This document shows, one piece after another, positions 17,659-25,936 of a DNA stretch of 64,000 nt. The notes beneath the pieces are model-generated. The model was not told the origin of the DNA. It worked only from the letters and a program-made list of their open reading frames with translations, and did no database searches. This DNA is from Candidatus Gastranaerophilales bacterium (GTDB lineage: Bacteria; Cyanobacteriota; Vampirovibrionia; Gastranaerophilales; Gastranaerophilaceae), in contig CALVEM010000006.1 in assembly GCA_944326605.1 (NCBI GenBank), forward strand, positions 48,016 through 112,015, written 5' to 3'. Each line of letters opens with the position of its first letter. Within the stretch, counting starts at the first letter, position 1. The position numbers were made by a program, and so were the translations under genes.

Positions 17659-17805
17659 ATTCCGAAACGAGTTCGGAATGACGATAATACCCGAGTGCAT
17701 TGACATGCAAAAGCGACATTAAGAATATATTGAAATTATTTCAGTATCAATCAAAAGCGCTTCATGCAAAGTCGTAAGCTTTGTTGGCTGGAGCGGCTAC
17801 GCTCC
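17659..17805. repeat. palindromic repeats in the ssb-rpsR gap
   Basis: TTCCGAAACGAGTTCGGAA (17660-17678) with GATGACG-like edges, then CATGCAAAGTCGTAAGC (also at 8840-8860 and 19948-19963) and the hairpin GGAGCGGCTACGCTCC (17790-17805), which ends next to the ssb stop codon. The operon is transcribed through them. Confidence 0.8.
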
Positions 17806-18201
17806 CTAAAAGGGGATTTCGTCTTCGTTAATCAGTTCGTTTGAAATATCATCCGATTCAAATTTAACGATTTCTTCTGTCCCGAAATTAGAATTTGAAA
17901 CAGAACCTTCACCCATTTTTTCAATAGTATTGGCGTCAATTTCATAGATCCTTTTTTCGGAACCGTCATCCGTTTTCACCGTTGCCGTTTGTAATCTGCC
18001 TTCAACAAGAACTCTGTCGCCTTTATTTAAAGACGACACAATCTCGTCAAGTACATTTCTTTTTGAAAGAACTCTAATAAGAGTTTCTTCTCTTTCGCCG
18101 ATATTCATAACAAATGCAGACACCGCAACGTTGTTTTGAGTAAAACGTTTTTCGGGTGTTCTGTATACTGTTCCTGTTACTACTGCTTTTGCTAAACTCA
18201 T
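17806..18201 (-). CDS. ssb: single-stranded DNA-binding protein
   Basis: A 131-residue SSB: one OB-fold (residues 1-105, with KAVVTGTVYRTPEKRF, VLSKRNVLDEIVSSLNKGDRVLVEGRLQTAT) and a short acidic tail ending DEIPF, the conserved hook that recruits repair and replication proteins. The tail is shorter than in E. coli. It sits between rpsF and rpsR as in most bacteria. A repeat hairpin begins immediately after its stop. Confidence 0.95.
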   Translation of the reverse strand: MSLAKAVVTGTVYRTPEKRFTQNNVAVSAFVMNIGEREETLIRVLSKRNVLDEIVSSLNKGDRVLVEGRLQTATVKTDDGSEKRIYEIDANTIEKMGEGSVSNSNFGTEEIVKFESDDISNELINEDEIPF

Positions 18202-18219
18202 TATCGCTTCTTTCCGTTT

Positions 18220-18516
18220 TTATACAGAAGCTTTAGAAGCTTCTAAAAACATTGTTCTTAAAATATTATCACTCAATCTCAACTGACGTTTGAATTCTGC
18301 AACTTTGTCAGCAGGAAGGCTGATAACAGAAGTTACAAAAAATCCGTCTCTGAAATTCTGGATATCGTAAGCCAATTTTTTTCTGCCTGCTTTGTCTGTA
18401 GATTCAACTTTTCCGCCTGCTTCAGTTACGAAAGCGTTTAATCTTTCCAGAGCTTTATCTACTTCTTCTGCATCTAAATTCGGTTTAAATACAGTTAACA
18501 ATTCATAAGTTTTCAT
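18220..18516 (-). CDS. rpsF: 30S ribosomal protein S6
   Basis: A 98-residue S6: YELLTVFKPNLDAEEVDKALERL, then GGKVESTDKAGRKKLAYDIQNFRDGFFVTSVISLPADKVAEFKRQLRLSDNILRTMF, the full alpha/beta sandwich. The ribosome binding site GGAGAA precedes the ATG. First gene of rpsF-ssb-rpsR; dapF lies 57 bp upstream in the same direction. Confidence 0.96.
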   Translation of the reverse strand: MKTYELLTVFKPNLDAEEVDKALERLNAFVTEAGGKVESTDKAGRKKLAYDIQNFRDGFFVTSVISLPADKVAEFKRQLRLSDNILRTMFLEASKASV

Positions 18517-18573
18517 TACTATTCTCCTTCGTTTTTAGTGTATGAGATAATAATACCATGGAAATACTATATT

Positions 18574-19413
18574 TTACAATATATACTCTGCAAAAAAGCT
18601 GTAATTTGCAGACCCGATTAAAAAGATATCTTGATTTGTATCATCCTTAGACCCTTGCCATTCAACAAATACAGGTCCGCCAAGAAGATTAACTTTAACC
18701 TTATTTTCTGTTAAGTTATTTAAAACACATGCAACCACACTTGCGCAGGCACCTGTTCCGCAAGCTAAAGTAATTCCGCATCCACGCTCATATACACGCA
18801 TATCAATTTCCATATTTGATTTTACTTTCACAAATTCGACATTTGTTTTTTCGGGGAAATATTCATGTTTTTCTATTTCCGGACCGTATTTCAAAGCAAG
18901 TTCCATAGGATCATCATCCGTTATAATTACACAATGAGGATTTCCCATAGAGACAGGGGAAATTTCAAATTCTTTATCCAGAACTTTTATTTTACGTTCA
19001 CCCCAGAAAGGAATTTTTTTATCTTCCAGAACAGGTTTTCCCATATTAACCTTTATCAAGCCGTTTTCGAGCAATTCCGGTTTTATAATACCTGCAAGTG
19101 TCTGAACGCTGAAAGATTTCTTATCAATCAATTTATTATCATAGGCGTATTTCGCAAAACATCTCATGCCGTTTCCGCACATCTGAGCTGTTGAACCGTC
19201 AGAATTATAAAAATACCAGCTTATATCGGCTGTTTCATCGTGTTTTTCGCAGTGTGGAATTATCATTCCGTCTGCACCGACTCCAAAATGTCTGTCACAA
19301 ATTTTTTTTGCCAGCTCATCCATCTTCATGCCTGTTTTTGCGTATTCAGGGTAATCAATTATAACAAAGTCATTACCGCAGCCGTGCATTTTTGTTAATT
19401 TTATTGTTTTCAT
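18574..19413 (-). CDS. dapF: diaminopimelate epimerase
   Basis: Converts LL- to meso-diaminopimelate for lysine and peptidoglycan. Both catalytic cysteines are present: CGNGMRCFAKYA (around residue 78-89) and ERGCGITLACGTGACAS (around 209-225). Start MHGCGNDFVIIDY is typical. Length 279 is normal. AGAGGAAA precedes the ATG. It shows the cell makes DAP-type peptidoglycan precursors. Confidence 0.97.
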   Translation of the reverse strand: MKTIKLTKMHGCGNDFVIIDYPEYAKTGMKMDELAKKICDRHFGVGADGMIIPHCEKHDETADISWYFYNSDGSTAQMCGNGMRCFAKYAYDNKLIDKKSFSVQTLAGIIKPELLENGLIKVNMGKPVLEDKKIPFWGERKIKVLDKEFEISPVSMGNPHCVIITDDDPMELALKYGPEIEKHEYFPEKTNVEFVKVKSNMEIDMRVYERGCGITLACGTGACASVVACVLNNLTENKVKVNLLGGPVFVEWQGSKDDTNQDIFLIGSANYSFFAEYIL

Positions 19414-19882
19414 GTTTTTTCCTCTTTGAGAATATTATAACTTAAACATAAATCTATAACTGCAAATGGGCGAAGCCGATTTAGAAGATAAGAGAGTATG
19501 AAGATAGGCTTAATTACCTGTAAACAGTCATTGCAGACAGCGAAGCTTATCCGCAATCATATTTTTTGTCGGATTTGTAAATCCGACCTACAAACTCCTT
19601 CCCTCTCCTCGGGAGAAAATCAAGCCTTCCCTGATTAGGGAAGGTTTGGATGGGTATTAATTAGATGCAAAGATGTTAAGATGCATAGAGGCTAAGCTAT
19701 TATCAAAAATAAATTTTGTTGCAATTTTACTAAAATAGCTATAAATGAAAACAGCCTGCCCTCCTGCCCTCTGAACTTCTCTTTCTCCGACAGTTACCCA
19801 CCCCTACCCCCTCCCTTATCAGGGAGGGGATTGCTGCCACGCTCCTTCTTATATTTTCAGTTTATGTAAAGCAAAACAGTTA
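19414..19882. repeat. gene-free stretch with several repeat families
   Basis: No coding frame stands out. It holds GTCGGATTTGTAAATCCGAC (19568-19587, related copy at 42177-42197), a TTCCCTGATTAGGGAA hairpin near 19633, a GATGCAAAGATG...GCATAGAGGC repeat (19673-19700, relatives at 22280-22320, 23948-23965 and 24096-24130), a purine-rich repeat on the minus strand (19753-19782), and CTCCCTTATCAGGGAG near 19811. It joins the composite repeat 19883-19989. Confidence 0.7.
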
Positions 19883-19989
19883 GTAGGTTGGGGTTTCTAC
19901 CCCAACAAAATCATTTAATGTTAGGCTGAAAGCCCAACCTACTTCTCATGCAAAGTCGTAAGCTGTCATGGGTGGAACGGCTATGTTCC
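19883..19989. repeat. inverted REP pair plus AGCGGCTA hairpin
   Basis: Reverse complement of the composite repeat at 8820-8931. Two REP hairpins face each other (19883-19906 and 19923-19942), followed by CATGCAAAGTCGTAAGCTGT and GGAACGGCTATGTTCC (19974-19989). The last hairpin supplies the stop codon of the DUF721 gene. Confidence 0.85.
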
Positions 19990-20307
19990 CCATTTTTTGG
20001 GGTCAAAACGTAAATCCTTTACGGTCATTTTAAGAGATTTTAAATAGGGCTCAAATTTAACTAAGATTTGAGTTTTTCTCAAGGTTAATTCCTGCGCAAC
20101 AATTGCATTTTCGCAGGCAATTATCATAACACCGCCTGCAAGCATTGAATATGGTTTTGATCTTTTGCCGAATTTTGCACCCGCCGCTTTTTCCCAGAAT
20201 TTATAGAGGTTGCTTCGGGTAATTGCTTTTTTTATCTCTTTATTTTCAAGCAATTCTTCAACTAGCGATTCGGTTGTTACAAAATCAGTGTAGAGAACTT
20301 TTTTCAT
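19981..20307 (-). CDS. DUF721 / DciA-like protein
   Basis: A 108-residue DUF721 protein: LYKFWEKAAGAKFGKRSKPYSMLAGGVMIIACENAIVAQELTLRKTQIL matches the family core (W-x-x-x-V-G, then L-x-V-x-x-x-x-x-x-W/A-x-x-E-L). DciA-type members load the replicative helicase DnaB where DnaC is absent; Cyanobacteria use this type. The final two residues and the TAG stop are encoded by a repeat hairpin, so the natural end may have been altered. Divergent from the nrnA-like gene. Confidence 0.8.
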   Translation of the reverse strand: MKKVLYTDFVTTESLVEELLENKEIKKAITRSNLYKFWEKAAGAKFGKRSKPYSMLAGGVMIIACENAIVAQELTLRKTQILVKFEPYLKSLKMTVKDLRFDPKKWGT

Positions 20308-20335
20308 TTTTAGATTTTTGCACCATGTTTTTTTG

Positions 20336-20344
20336 TGTTACCAT
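20336..20344 (+). promoter_or_regulatory. extended -10 box of the nrnA-like gene
   Basis: TG-T-TACCAT ends six bases before the ATG at 20351; TTGCAC lies 15 bases further upstream. There is no Shine-Dalgarno sequence, so a leaderless transcript is expected. Confidence 0.5.
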
Positions 20345-20350
20345 TAAGAA

Positions 20351-21316
20351 ATGAATTACTCTAAATTAAATGATATCATAAAATCCTCAAAAAATATACT
20401 GATATTCTCTCACATTAACCCTGACGGCGATACTTTAGGATCTATGTGCGGACTTTATTCAGTTATTCTTGATAATTATAAGAAAAAATGTGATATGGCA
20501 GCGATATCAAAAATTCCTGATGTTTATTCATTTTTGCCCCATATTCATGATGTCAAACATATTGATGATATTGACAAATCCAGAGAATACGATTTAGTTA
20601 TAAATGTCGATGTTGCATCAATCGAAAGAATTTGCGACGGTCAAATTCTTTTTAATAAAGCTAAATCAACTGTAAATATTGATCACCACAAAACCAACAG
20701 CGCTTATGCTGATTTAAATTTTATAAACCCTGACGCAAGTTCAACAGGCGAAGTCCTCTGTGAATGTTTTGAAAATATGGGGTTAAATGTCAATATGGAT
20801 GCCGCAATTTGTCTGTATACGGCAATTTTAACTGACACTGGCTCATTCAGATTTGACAATACAAAACCTGCAACTTTTGAATGTGCTTCAAAACTCGTTG
20901 AAAAAGGCGTTAACCCTTCGGACATTTATAAAAAAGTTTATGAATCGGATTCTAAAACCCTTGTGATGTTTCAGGCATATTGTATAAGCAAGGCAAAATT
21001 TCTTGACAATGATAAAATAGCTTATACAATTGTTTATAAAAAAGATATGGAAAAATTTTCGGCAAATGATGAGTGCATGGAAGGTCTGACCGAAAAATTG
21101 CGGGCAATAGTTTCAACACGTATTGCATTTGTTGCAAAAGAGATGAAGTCAGGTGCAACAAAAATTTCTATGAGAAGCAAATTTGCGGATGTAGCACAAA
21201 TTTGTGAGGCATTCGGCGGCGGCGGACATAAATTTGCATCGGGCTGTACAATTAAGGCTCCGGTTGATGAGGCGGTCAAAAAAATTCTTGCCGAAATTAA
21301 AACAAGAGAGATATAA
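20351..21316 (+). CDS. DHH-family phosphoesterase, NrnA-like
   Basis: A 321-residue DHH/DHHA1 protein. Motif I FSHINPDGDTLGS (about 17-30), motif II NVDVASIERI, motif III IDHHKTNSAYADLNF (about 110-124), motif IV TDTGSFRFDNT, and the DHHA1 motif GGGGHKFASGC near 294-304. Architecture and length match NrnA, which degrades nanoRNAs and/or dephosphorylates pAp. The next gene starts two bases after its stop. Confidence 0.9.
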   Translation: MNYSKLNDIIKSSKNILIFSHINPDGDTLGSMCGLYSVILDNYKKKCDMAAISKIPDVYSFLPHIHDVKHIDDIDKSREYDLVINVDVASIERICDGQILFNKAKSTVNIDHHKTNSAYADLNFINPDASSTGEVLCECFENMGLNVNMDAAICLYTAILTDTGSFRFDNTKPATFECASKLVEKGVNPSDIYKKVYESDSKTLVMFQAYCISKAKFLDNDKIAYTIVYKKDMEKFSANDECMEGLTEKLRAIVSTRIAFVAKEMKSGATKISMRSKFADVAQICEAFGGGGHKFASGCTIKAPVDEAVKKILAEIKTREI

Positions 21317-21318
21317 AA

Positions 21319-22245
21319 GTGAGTTTTAAGGGATTTGTAAGAGGTGTAAAAAGATTAATCATATCTGTCATAAAAAACGACTTCTACGGAATGGCGGCAG
21401 AAATGGGTTTTATGATGGTTATCGGGATTTTCCCTTTTATGCTTTTGTTGACATCAATTTTCGGCTGGATGGGCAATAAAGCTCTTATGACACCTATCTT
21501 ACGTTTTCTTGCGACATTTATGCCCGAACAGGCAATGGATTTGATTTTAACGGTTTTATCAGAAGCCATGATTTTTTCCCACGGAAAACTTATGGCAATA
21601 ATCGGTTTTTGTGTAACGCTTTTCCTCTCCACAAACGGAATTGCAGTAGTGCTTAAAGGATTAAACAGAGCCTACAAAGTAAATGAAACAAGAAGTTTTA
21701 TTTATACAAGAGCTTTATCATTACTTATGGTTTTCGTTGACACTATGGTAATGTTTTTGAGCATCAACTTAATCGTTTTCGGGAAAGCAATTATAAATCT
21801 GCTTGTAACGCATTTTCACATGGCAAAACATGTTGCAATCACGTTATTAACCCTTCGTTGGCCTGTTGCTTTTGCAGCATTGTTCTTTATGGCGTTTTTA
21901 AGTTACTATATTCTGCCGGATTTACGCGGGAATGAAGCATTTAAACGTAAAAGTGCAATCCCGGGAACCTGGTTTTTTACGACCTTCTGGTTAATCGGTT
22001 CGTGGGGATTTTCGATTTACGTAAACAATTTAAAAACATACAACATGGTTTACGGAACAATCGGTGCATTTGCGGTTCTAATGGTATGGCTTTATTACAC
22101 ATCTGTATTGATTTTGATAGGCGGGGAAATAAACTCTCAGGTTTATAATAAGCTTGAGAGAAAAGCGCAAGAAATCAGGGATGATTTTGCAAGACTTTCT
22201 GTTATTGAAAAAATTGTTCAGAAAGTTAAAAAGAGTGAAGAGTAA
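21319..22245 (+). CDS. YihY/BrkB-family membrane protein
   Basis: GTG start at 21319, two bases after the nrnA-like gene. Six membrane helices are visible with the family pattern: MAAEMGFMMVIGIFPFMLLLTSIFGWM, a long polar helix, GFCVTLFLSTNGIAVVLKGLNRAYKVNETR, and LMVWLYYTSVLILIGGEINSQVY near the end. Once annotated as RNase BN, the family is now regarded as a membrane protein of uncertain function. Three repeat hairpins follow. Confidence 0.9.
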   Translation: MSFKGFVRGVKRLIISVIKNDFYGMAAEMGFMMVIGIFPFMLLLTSIFGWMGNKALMTPILRFLATFMPEQAMDLILTVLSEAMIFSHGKLMAIIGFCVTLFLSTNGIAVVLKGLNRAYKVNETRSFIYTRALSLLMVFVDTMVMFLSINLIVFGKAIINLLVTHFHMAKHVAITLLTLRWPVAFAALFFMAFLSYYILPDLRGNEAFKRKSAIPGTWFFTTFWLIGSWGFSIYVNNLKTYNMVYGTIGAFAVLMVWLYYTSVLILIGGEINSQVYNKLERKAQEIRDDFARLSVIEKIVQKVKKSEE

Positions 22246-22523
22246 TAAAGGGACATCTGAATTGATTTAGGTATCTCTTAATTAAATGCAAAGAGACCAA
22301 GAGGCGAAGACGCAAAGCTATTATCATTTATATATTTAAAGACAGCAGGATACTCTATATAAGCAATTTTAAGTCGGATTGAGCGGCTACGCTCTTTCTT
22401 TAGTTTAGGCAGTATACGTTTATGCACAATCTGATTGGCCGGGTGGAGCGGCTACGCTCCTTCTTTAGTTTAGACTGTACAAATTTATCCAACACCTATA
22501 TGGCGGGTGGAGCGGCTACGCTC
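22246..22523. repeat. triple AGCGGCTACGCT hairpin array
   Basis: Three hairpins at 22381-22394, 22445-22460 and 22509-22524 (GGAGCGGCTACGCTCC or GAGCGGCTACGCTC) with similar tails CTTCTTTAGTTTAG. The last touches the rseP stop. A GCAAAGAGACCAAGAGGCG repeat lies at 22282-22310. No coding frame. Confidence 0.85.
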
Positions 22524-23897
22524 CTATTTAGTAAAAAACGGCTGAACAAGGACATATATATCGTTAAACAACACGAATACCAGAAGAAGTATTAAAAGTA
22601 TGAAAAACACCGTCATAACTTTGTTCATTATCTCTTCGTCAACCGGTTTCCCTTGAATTTTTTCAATCAAAAGAAACAGAAGATGTCCTCCGTCAAGTGC
22701 CGGTATAGGAAGAATATTAAGGATTGCAAGGTTCATTGATATAACAGCCGTCAGCAATAATCCGTAGAAAATTCCGTCAGAACTTATTATGTCTCCGCCC
22801 ATTTTTGTAATTAATACAACTCCGTGCATATTTTTCAAAGGAATTTTGCCGGTAAATAACTGTTTCAAAACAATCAGCATTGATTTTGTTTCATTGTAAA
22901 GGTAAGTATAACTCGCAGAAAAAGCCGACTTTATCCCTGTTACAGGCACAAGAATTTCTTTTCTGTCAAGAGTAATTCCGATTAACCCTTCTTTATCAGG
23001 GTAAATAGTCCTGAGTTTAACTTCTTTACCGTTTCTCAAAACAGTAATTTCAAGGGGTTTAACACCGTCTGTGATTGCATAAGCAATGTCTTTAAGTGTA
23101 TATCCGCCCGTTGTTTCAATAAAATTTTTACCCTTTGCATCATCACGCAATTTTATTTGAACGTCGGAAAGTTTAACTTCAACAGGTCTGAAAAGTTCAA
23201 CTGCGTTCAAAACATTCTGGCTTAAAATAATTTTATTTTCATAAGGAATAGACGGTAATTTTACCACAATACCTGCGGGAATAATTTCATCTTCCTTAAA
23301 CGCCGGATTAAGTTCTTTTAGTTTTTGGTAATTCTGTTCCGCATTAACTTCATTAACTTTTCCGTCATCAGCCGCACTGTACATCGCATAGAGATTGATT
23401 GCATATTTGGATGTAACCGGAGATGAGTTGATTTCGATAATCTTATCGCCTTTTTGCATGCCTGACTGCCATACTGATTGTGTTTTTTCAGCGACTATAT
23501 CATTAACGTAAGTATCAAATTTGCCTGATGGCAGATTTCCCCACATAAAAGCGGTCAAAAGTACAAGCACATAAGCACAAACAACGTTTGCAAGAACACC
23601 TGCAGAGAAAATAATTGCCCTCTGCCATGCCGGTTTGTTCATCAGACGTGCGGGAGAATTTTGCGGAAGATCTGAATCTTTGTCGTCATCAGGGAATGAA
23701 ACATAACCGCCGAATAAAAACGCGTGAACAACTAAAGTTATACCGCCGACTTTTCTTTCCCACAGTGTCGGACCTATCGGCAGACCTATACCGAATTTAT
23801 CGACTTTTACCTTAAAAAGCAGAGCCGTTAATAAATGTCCGAGTTCGTGGACAAGAATTAAAAGTCCGATTAACAAAATCATTATAATGACTGACAT
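22524..23897 (-). CDS. rseP: site-2 intramembrane metalloprotease (RseP-like)
   Basis: A 457-residue M50 protease. HELGH at residues 17-21 in the first membrane helix and PIPALDGGHLLF in the penultimate helix region (about 397-408) form the zinc site. Two PDZ-like segments lie between (QSGMQKGDKIIEINSSPV, and the region near PVEVKLSDV with IYPDKEGLIGI). Family role: cleavage of membrane-bound anti-sigma factors and signal peptides. Ribosome binding site GAGGGAG. No sigma or anti-sigma gene is adjacent. Confidence 0.92.
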   Translation of the reverse strand: MSVIIMILLIGLLILVHELGHLLTALLFKVKVDKFGIGLPIGPTLWERKVGGITLVVHAFLFGGYVSFPDDDKDSDLPQNSPARLMNKPAWQRAIIFSAGVLANVVCAYVLVLLTAFMWGNLPSGKFDTYVNDIVAEKTQSVWQSGMQKGDKIIEINSSPVTSKYAINLYAMYSAADDGKVNEVNAEQNYQKLKELNPAFKEDEIIPAGIVVKLPSIPYENKIILSQNVLNAVELFRPVEVKLSDVQIKLRDDAKGKNFIETTGGYTLKDIAYAITDGVKPLEITVLRNGKEVKLRTIYPDKEGLIGITLDRKEILVPVTGIKSAFSASYTYLYNETKSMLIVLKQLFTGKIPLKNMHGVVLITKMGGDIISSDGIFYGLLLTAVISMNLAILNILPIPALDGGHLLFLLIEKIQGKPVDEEIMNKVMTVFFILLILLLVFVLFNDIYVLVQPFFTK

Positions 23898-23943
23898 TTT
23901 TCTCCCTCACAATTAATGTGTTTATATTTTAACATAAAAAACA

Positions 23944-24131
23944 AGCAGATGCAAAGAGGCTTAGCTGAGAACTTATATCAATGTTTACACCAAACACTAA
24001 ATTGTCACCCCTGAAATAAATTCATGATGACAAAATGTGATAGGTATCCCCTTAGATGCATAACCCGTTTCTGTGCGCAAAGCGCATGTAAAAGACTTTG
24101 CCTCTATGCCTCTAAGCTTCTTTGCATCTAT
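23944..24131. repeat. short repeats between rseP and speE
   Basis: Holds GCAAAGAGGCTTAGC (23951-23965), a CCCTGAAATAAATTCATG palindrome relative (24009-24026), and the minus-strand form of the GCAAAGAAGCTTAGAGGCATAGAGGC repeat family at 24096-24130. No gene. Confidence 0.6.
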
Positions 24132-24986
24132 TTACAACAATTCTTTCAGATAATTCGGCAGGGCAAAACGTGCATTGTGGTAATCTTTATTATATATTTT
24201 GCAGGTTTTTACTATATCCTCATATCTGTCATCAGCAAAGTATGATAAAGGCTTAACTTCCTCTGAACAGAATGCCCATGCCCAGTAGCCGCCGGGGTAA
24301 GTCGGAATGTTTGATGTGTATGTCGAACATACCGGAAATACTTTTTTCAACAAATTATACATTTTTTTGATTTCTTCCTTGTTTACAAACGGACTTTCCG
24401 ATTGTGCAGCCACAATTCCGCCTTTTTTCAAAGAGTTTTTAACGTTTGTGTAGAATTCTTCAGTAAACAAACCTTCCCCGGGTCCCATCGGATCGGTTGA
24501 GTCGATTAAAACAATATCGTATTCGTTCTTTTTGTCTTTAATAAATTCTATTGCGTCTTCAACTTTAATTTCAACACGCGGGTCGGATAATCCGCAAGAA
24601 ATTGTAGGTAAAAATTCTTTGCACGCATCAATTACCATTCCGTCAATTTCAGCCAGTACAACTTTTTTTACTGATTTATGTTTCAGAACTTCTCTAACTG
24701 TACCGCCGTCGCCGCCGCCGATTACAAGAACACTTTCGGGATTTTTGTGGTGCATCATAGGAATATGCGCAATCATTTCGTGATAATGATATTCGTCGCC
24801 TTCGGTTGTCATCATTAAATCATCCAGCGTTAAAACTCGTCCGAGCGCACTTTCTGTTTCAAAAACTTCGACTTTTTGGAAGTCAGATTGTTTTGAAAAT
24901 AAAACTTTACCTGCTTTTATAGCAATCCCGAAGCCTGCGGGTGTAATTTCGTGATAATATCCGTTTTCTATTCCGTTTTTAATCAT
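24132..24986 (-). CDS. speE: spermidine synthase (polyamine aminopropyltransferase)
   Basis: Transfers aminopropyl from decarboxylated SAM to putrescine. Signatures: DDLMMTTEGDEYHYHEMIAHIPM (about 55-77), VLVIGGGDGGTVREVLKH (about 85-102), LAEIDGMVIDACKEF, and IVLIDSTDPMGPGEGLF (about 150-166) with the catalytic aspartate. Length 284 is normal. A strong AAGGAGA precedes the ATG. With the decarboxylase at 10814 it implies polyamine synthesis; no speD is in the window. Confidence 0.95.
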   Translation of the reverse strand: MIKNGIENGYYHEITPAGFGIAIKAGKVLFSKQSDFQKVEVFETESALGRVLTLDDLMMTTEGDEYHYHEMIAHIPMMHHKNPESVLVIGGGDGGTVREVLKHKSVKKVVLAEIDGMVIDACKEFLPTISCGLSDPRVEIKVEDAIEFIKDKKNEYDIVLIDSTDPMGPGEGLFTEEFYTNVKNSLKKGGIVAAQSESPFVNKEEIKKMYNLLKKVFPVCSTYTSNIPTYPGGYWAWAFCSEEVKPLSYFADDRYEDIVKTCKIYNKDYHNARFALPNYLKELL

Positions 24987-25261
24987 TTTTTGTAGTCTCC
25001 TTTTTTTTGATTATACAATAAAAAAAGAAAACAGGTTTGAGGTGAATTATAATAATTTTAATAATAGTTACTTTTTTATGTTATCAGCATAATAAAATGT
25101 GCCCTAGTGGTAATAGGACACATCCTGCTAATAATAGCTTCGCTATTGTAGGGTCTGTAAAAAGGTATCTCGCAGGATACCCTACCCTGATTATATTATA
25201 ATATACGTGTTTATGAATTTCAAGTCTGTTTAGATAAATATGCCAGTTAATTTTAAAATTA
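24987..25261. repeat. gene-free stretch with nested hairpins
   Basis: Three structures lie in a row: TGTGCCCTA/TAGGACACA (25097-25121), AATAGC-TTC-GCTATT (25131-25145), and GTAGGGT/ACCCTAC (25147-25186) enclosing GGTATC-TCGCAG-GATACC. The GTAGGG/CCCTAC edge also bounds the hairpin at 25443-25499, so the two flank the small ORF at 25369. No coding frame is apparent. Confidence 0.6.
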
Positions 25262-25289
25262 TTGCATTAATTTGATTTTAATATATAAT
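25262..25289 (+). promoter_or_regulatory. promoter of the small hydrophobic ORF
   Basis: TTGCAT (25262-25267), 16 nt, TATAAT (25284-25289). Transcription should start near 25296, leaving a leader of about 73 nt. Confidence 0.6.
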
Positions 25290-25368
25290 ATTCTTGTAGG
25301 GCTTAGCATATACGCTAACTTCCGTCACACGCAATTTACGAAGAAATTGGACGAAAGGAGGCTAAGCT

Positions 25369-25446
25369 ATGATTGACAAAATAATAATGCTACTAATTTC
25401 ATTTGACTTACTATTAGTAGCATTAAAATTATTAGTTAAATCGTAG
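25369..25446 (+). CDS. 25-residue hydrophobic peptide, type I toxin-like
   Basis: ATG 25369 is seven bases after AAAGGAGG (25354-25361), the best ribosome binding site in the region. The peptide begins M-I-D-K, has a hydrophobic core (IIMLLISFDLLLVALKLL) and ends V-K-S: one membrane helix with a charged start and basic end, like holin-like and Fst/Ldr-type toxins. Leader bases GCTTAGC (25301-25307) are exactly complementary to GCTAAGC (25361-25367) between the ribosome binding site and the ATG, so the leader can block translation. TGCTACTAAT/ATTAGTAGCA (25388-25397, 25413-25422) form a hairpin within the frame. A hairpin follows. No family assignment. Confidence 0.55.
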   Translation: MIDKIIMLLISFDLLLVALKLLVKS

Positions 25447-25499
25447 GGTGCGAAGCAAGTCCTTAACAGGTGCTTAAGTTGTTGAGGACTTCGCCCTAC
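25443..25499 (+). terminator. long hairpin after the small hydrophobic ORF
   Basis: Arms GTAGGG-CGAAG-GTCCT (with bulges TG and CAA) and AGGACTTCGCCCTAC. It begins at the stop codon. No strong T-run follows on the plus strand, so it may stabilise the message or be a repeat element rather than a true terminator. Confidence 0.5.
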
Positions 25500-25530
25500 A
25501 ACTATATTATTTATTATTTTCAATAATTTG

Positions 25531-25746
25531 TCAAGGGTTTTTATCTTCAACGAACTCAATGTGGTAACCTAAAACACGTAAAATATCTTGAACCTCATCA
25601 AATTTGATGGTTCCTCTTCTTAATTTGTTAGTAATATTGTTAGGTAAAATTTTTTGTTTTTTTGTAAAAGCAAGTTCTTCACACACTTTTTTTAATGTAT
25701 AAGCCTTTTTAGCAATTATACTTTTTAATTCACTTTTGACATCCAT
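25531..25746 (-). CDS. small DUF6471-like HTH protein
   Basis: A 71-residue protein: SELKSIIAKKAYTLKKVCEEL, then ILPNNITNKLRRGTIKFDEVQDILRVLGYHIEF. The second half matches the protein at 39558-39791 (LTNKLRNGTIKVSELLEIFDILGYDII), and the whole resembles the short phage-repressor-like HTH proteins of the DUF6471 type. No other domain. TATAAT lies nine bases before the ATG. Target unknown. Confidence 0.65.
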   Translation of the reverse strand: MDVKSELKSIIAKKAYTLKKVCEELAFTKKQKILPNNITNKLRRGTIKFDEVQDILRVLGYHIEFVEDKNP

Positions 25747-25769
25747 ATTTGTTTAATTATAGTGTATTC

Positions 25770-25798
25770 TTGACATAAGTTATTCTAAGAAGTATTAT
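25770..25798 (+). promoter_or_regulatory. strong promoter-like sequence without a clear gene
   Basis: TTGACA (25770-25775), 17 nt, TATTAT (25793-25798) on the plus strand. Downstream only a 13-codon frame (ATG 25849) and the 3' end of a minus-strand HTH gene are found, so any transcript would be non-coding or antisense. Confidence 0.4.
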
Positions 25799-25936
25799 CA
25801 AACTATAATGCAATTTTAGTGTCGCCCAAGTTATTTATTATTAACATTATGAAAGGAAGATTAAATGTAACTATTTTTTCAGAGCAATAATGACGTTGTA
25901 AATTCTTTCAACAAAATCTTCATTACAATCAGAAAG

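Noticed and set aside
22381..22524. Possible CRISPR array
   Set aside because: The three hairpins have irregular similar spacers and the same hairpin recurs singly elsewhere; no cas genes are present.
25362..25559. 65-codon minus-strand frame over the small hydrophobic ORF
   Set aside because: It is antisense to the better-supported small ORF and its hairpin, and overlaps the 3' end of the DUF6471-like gene.
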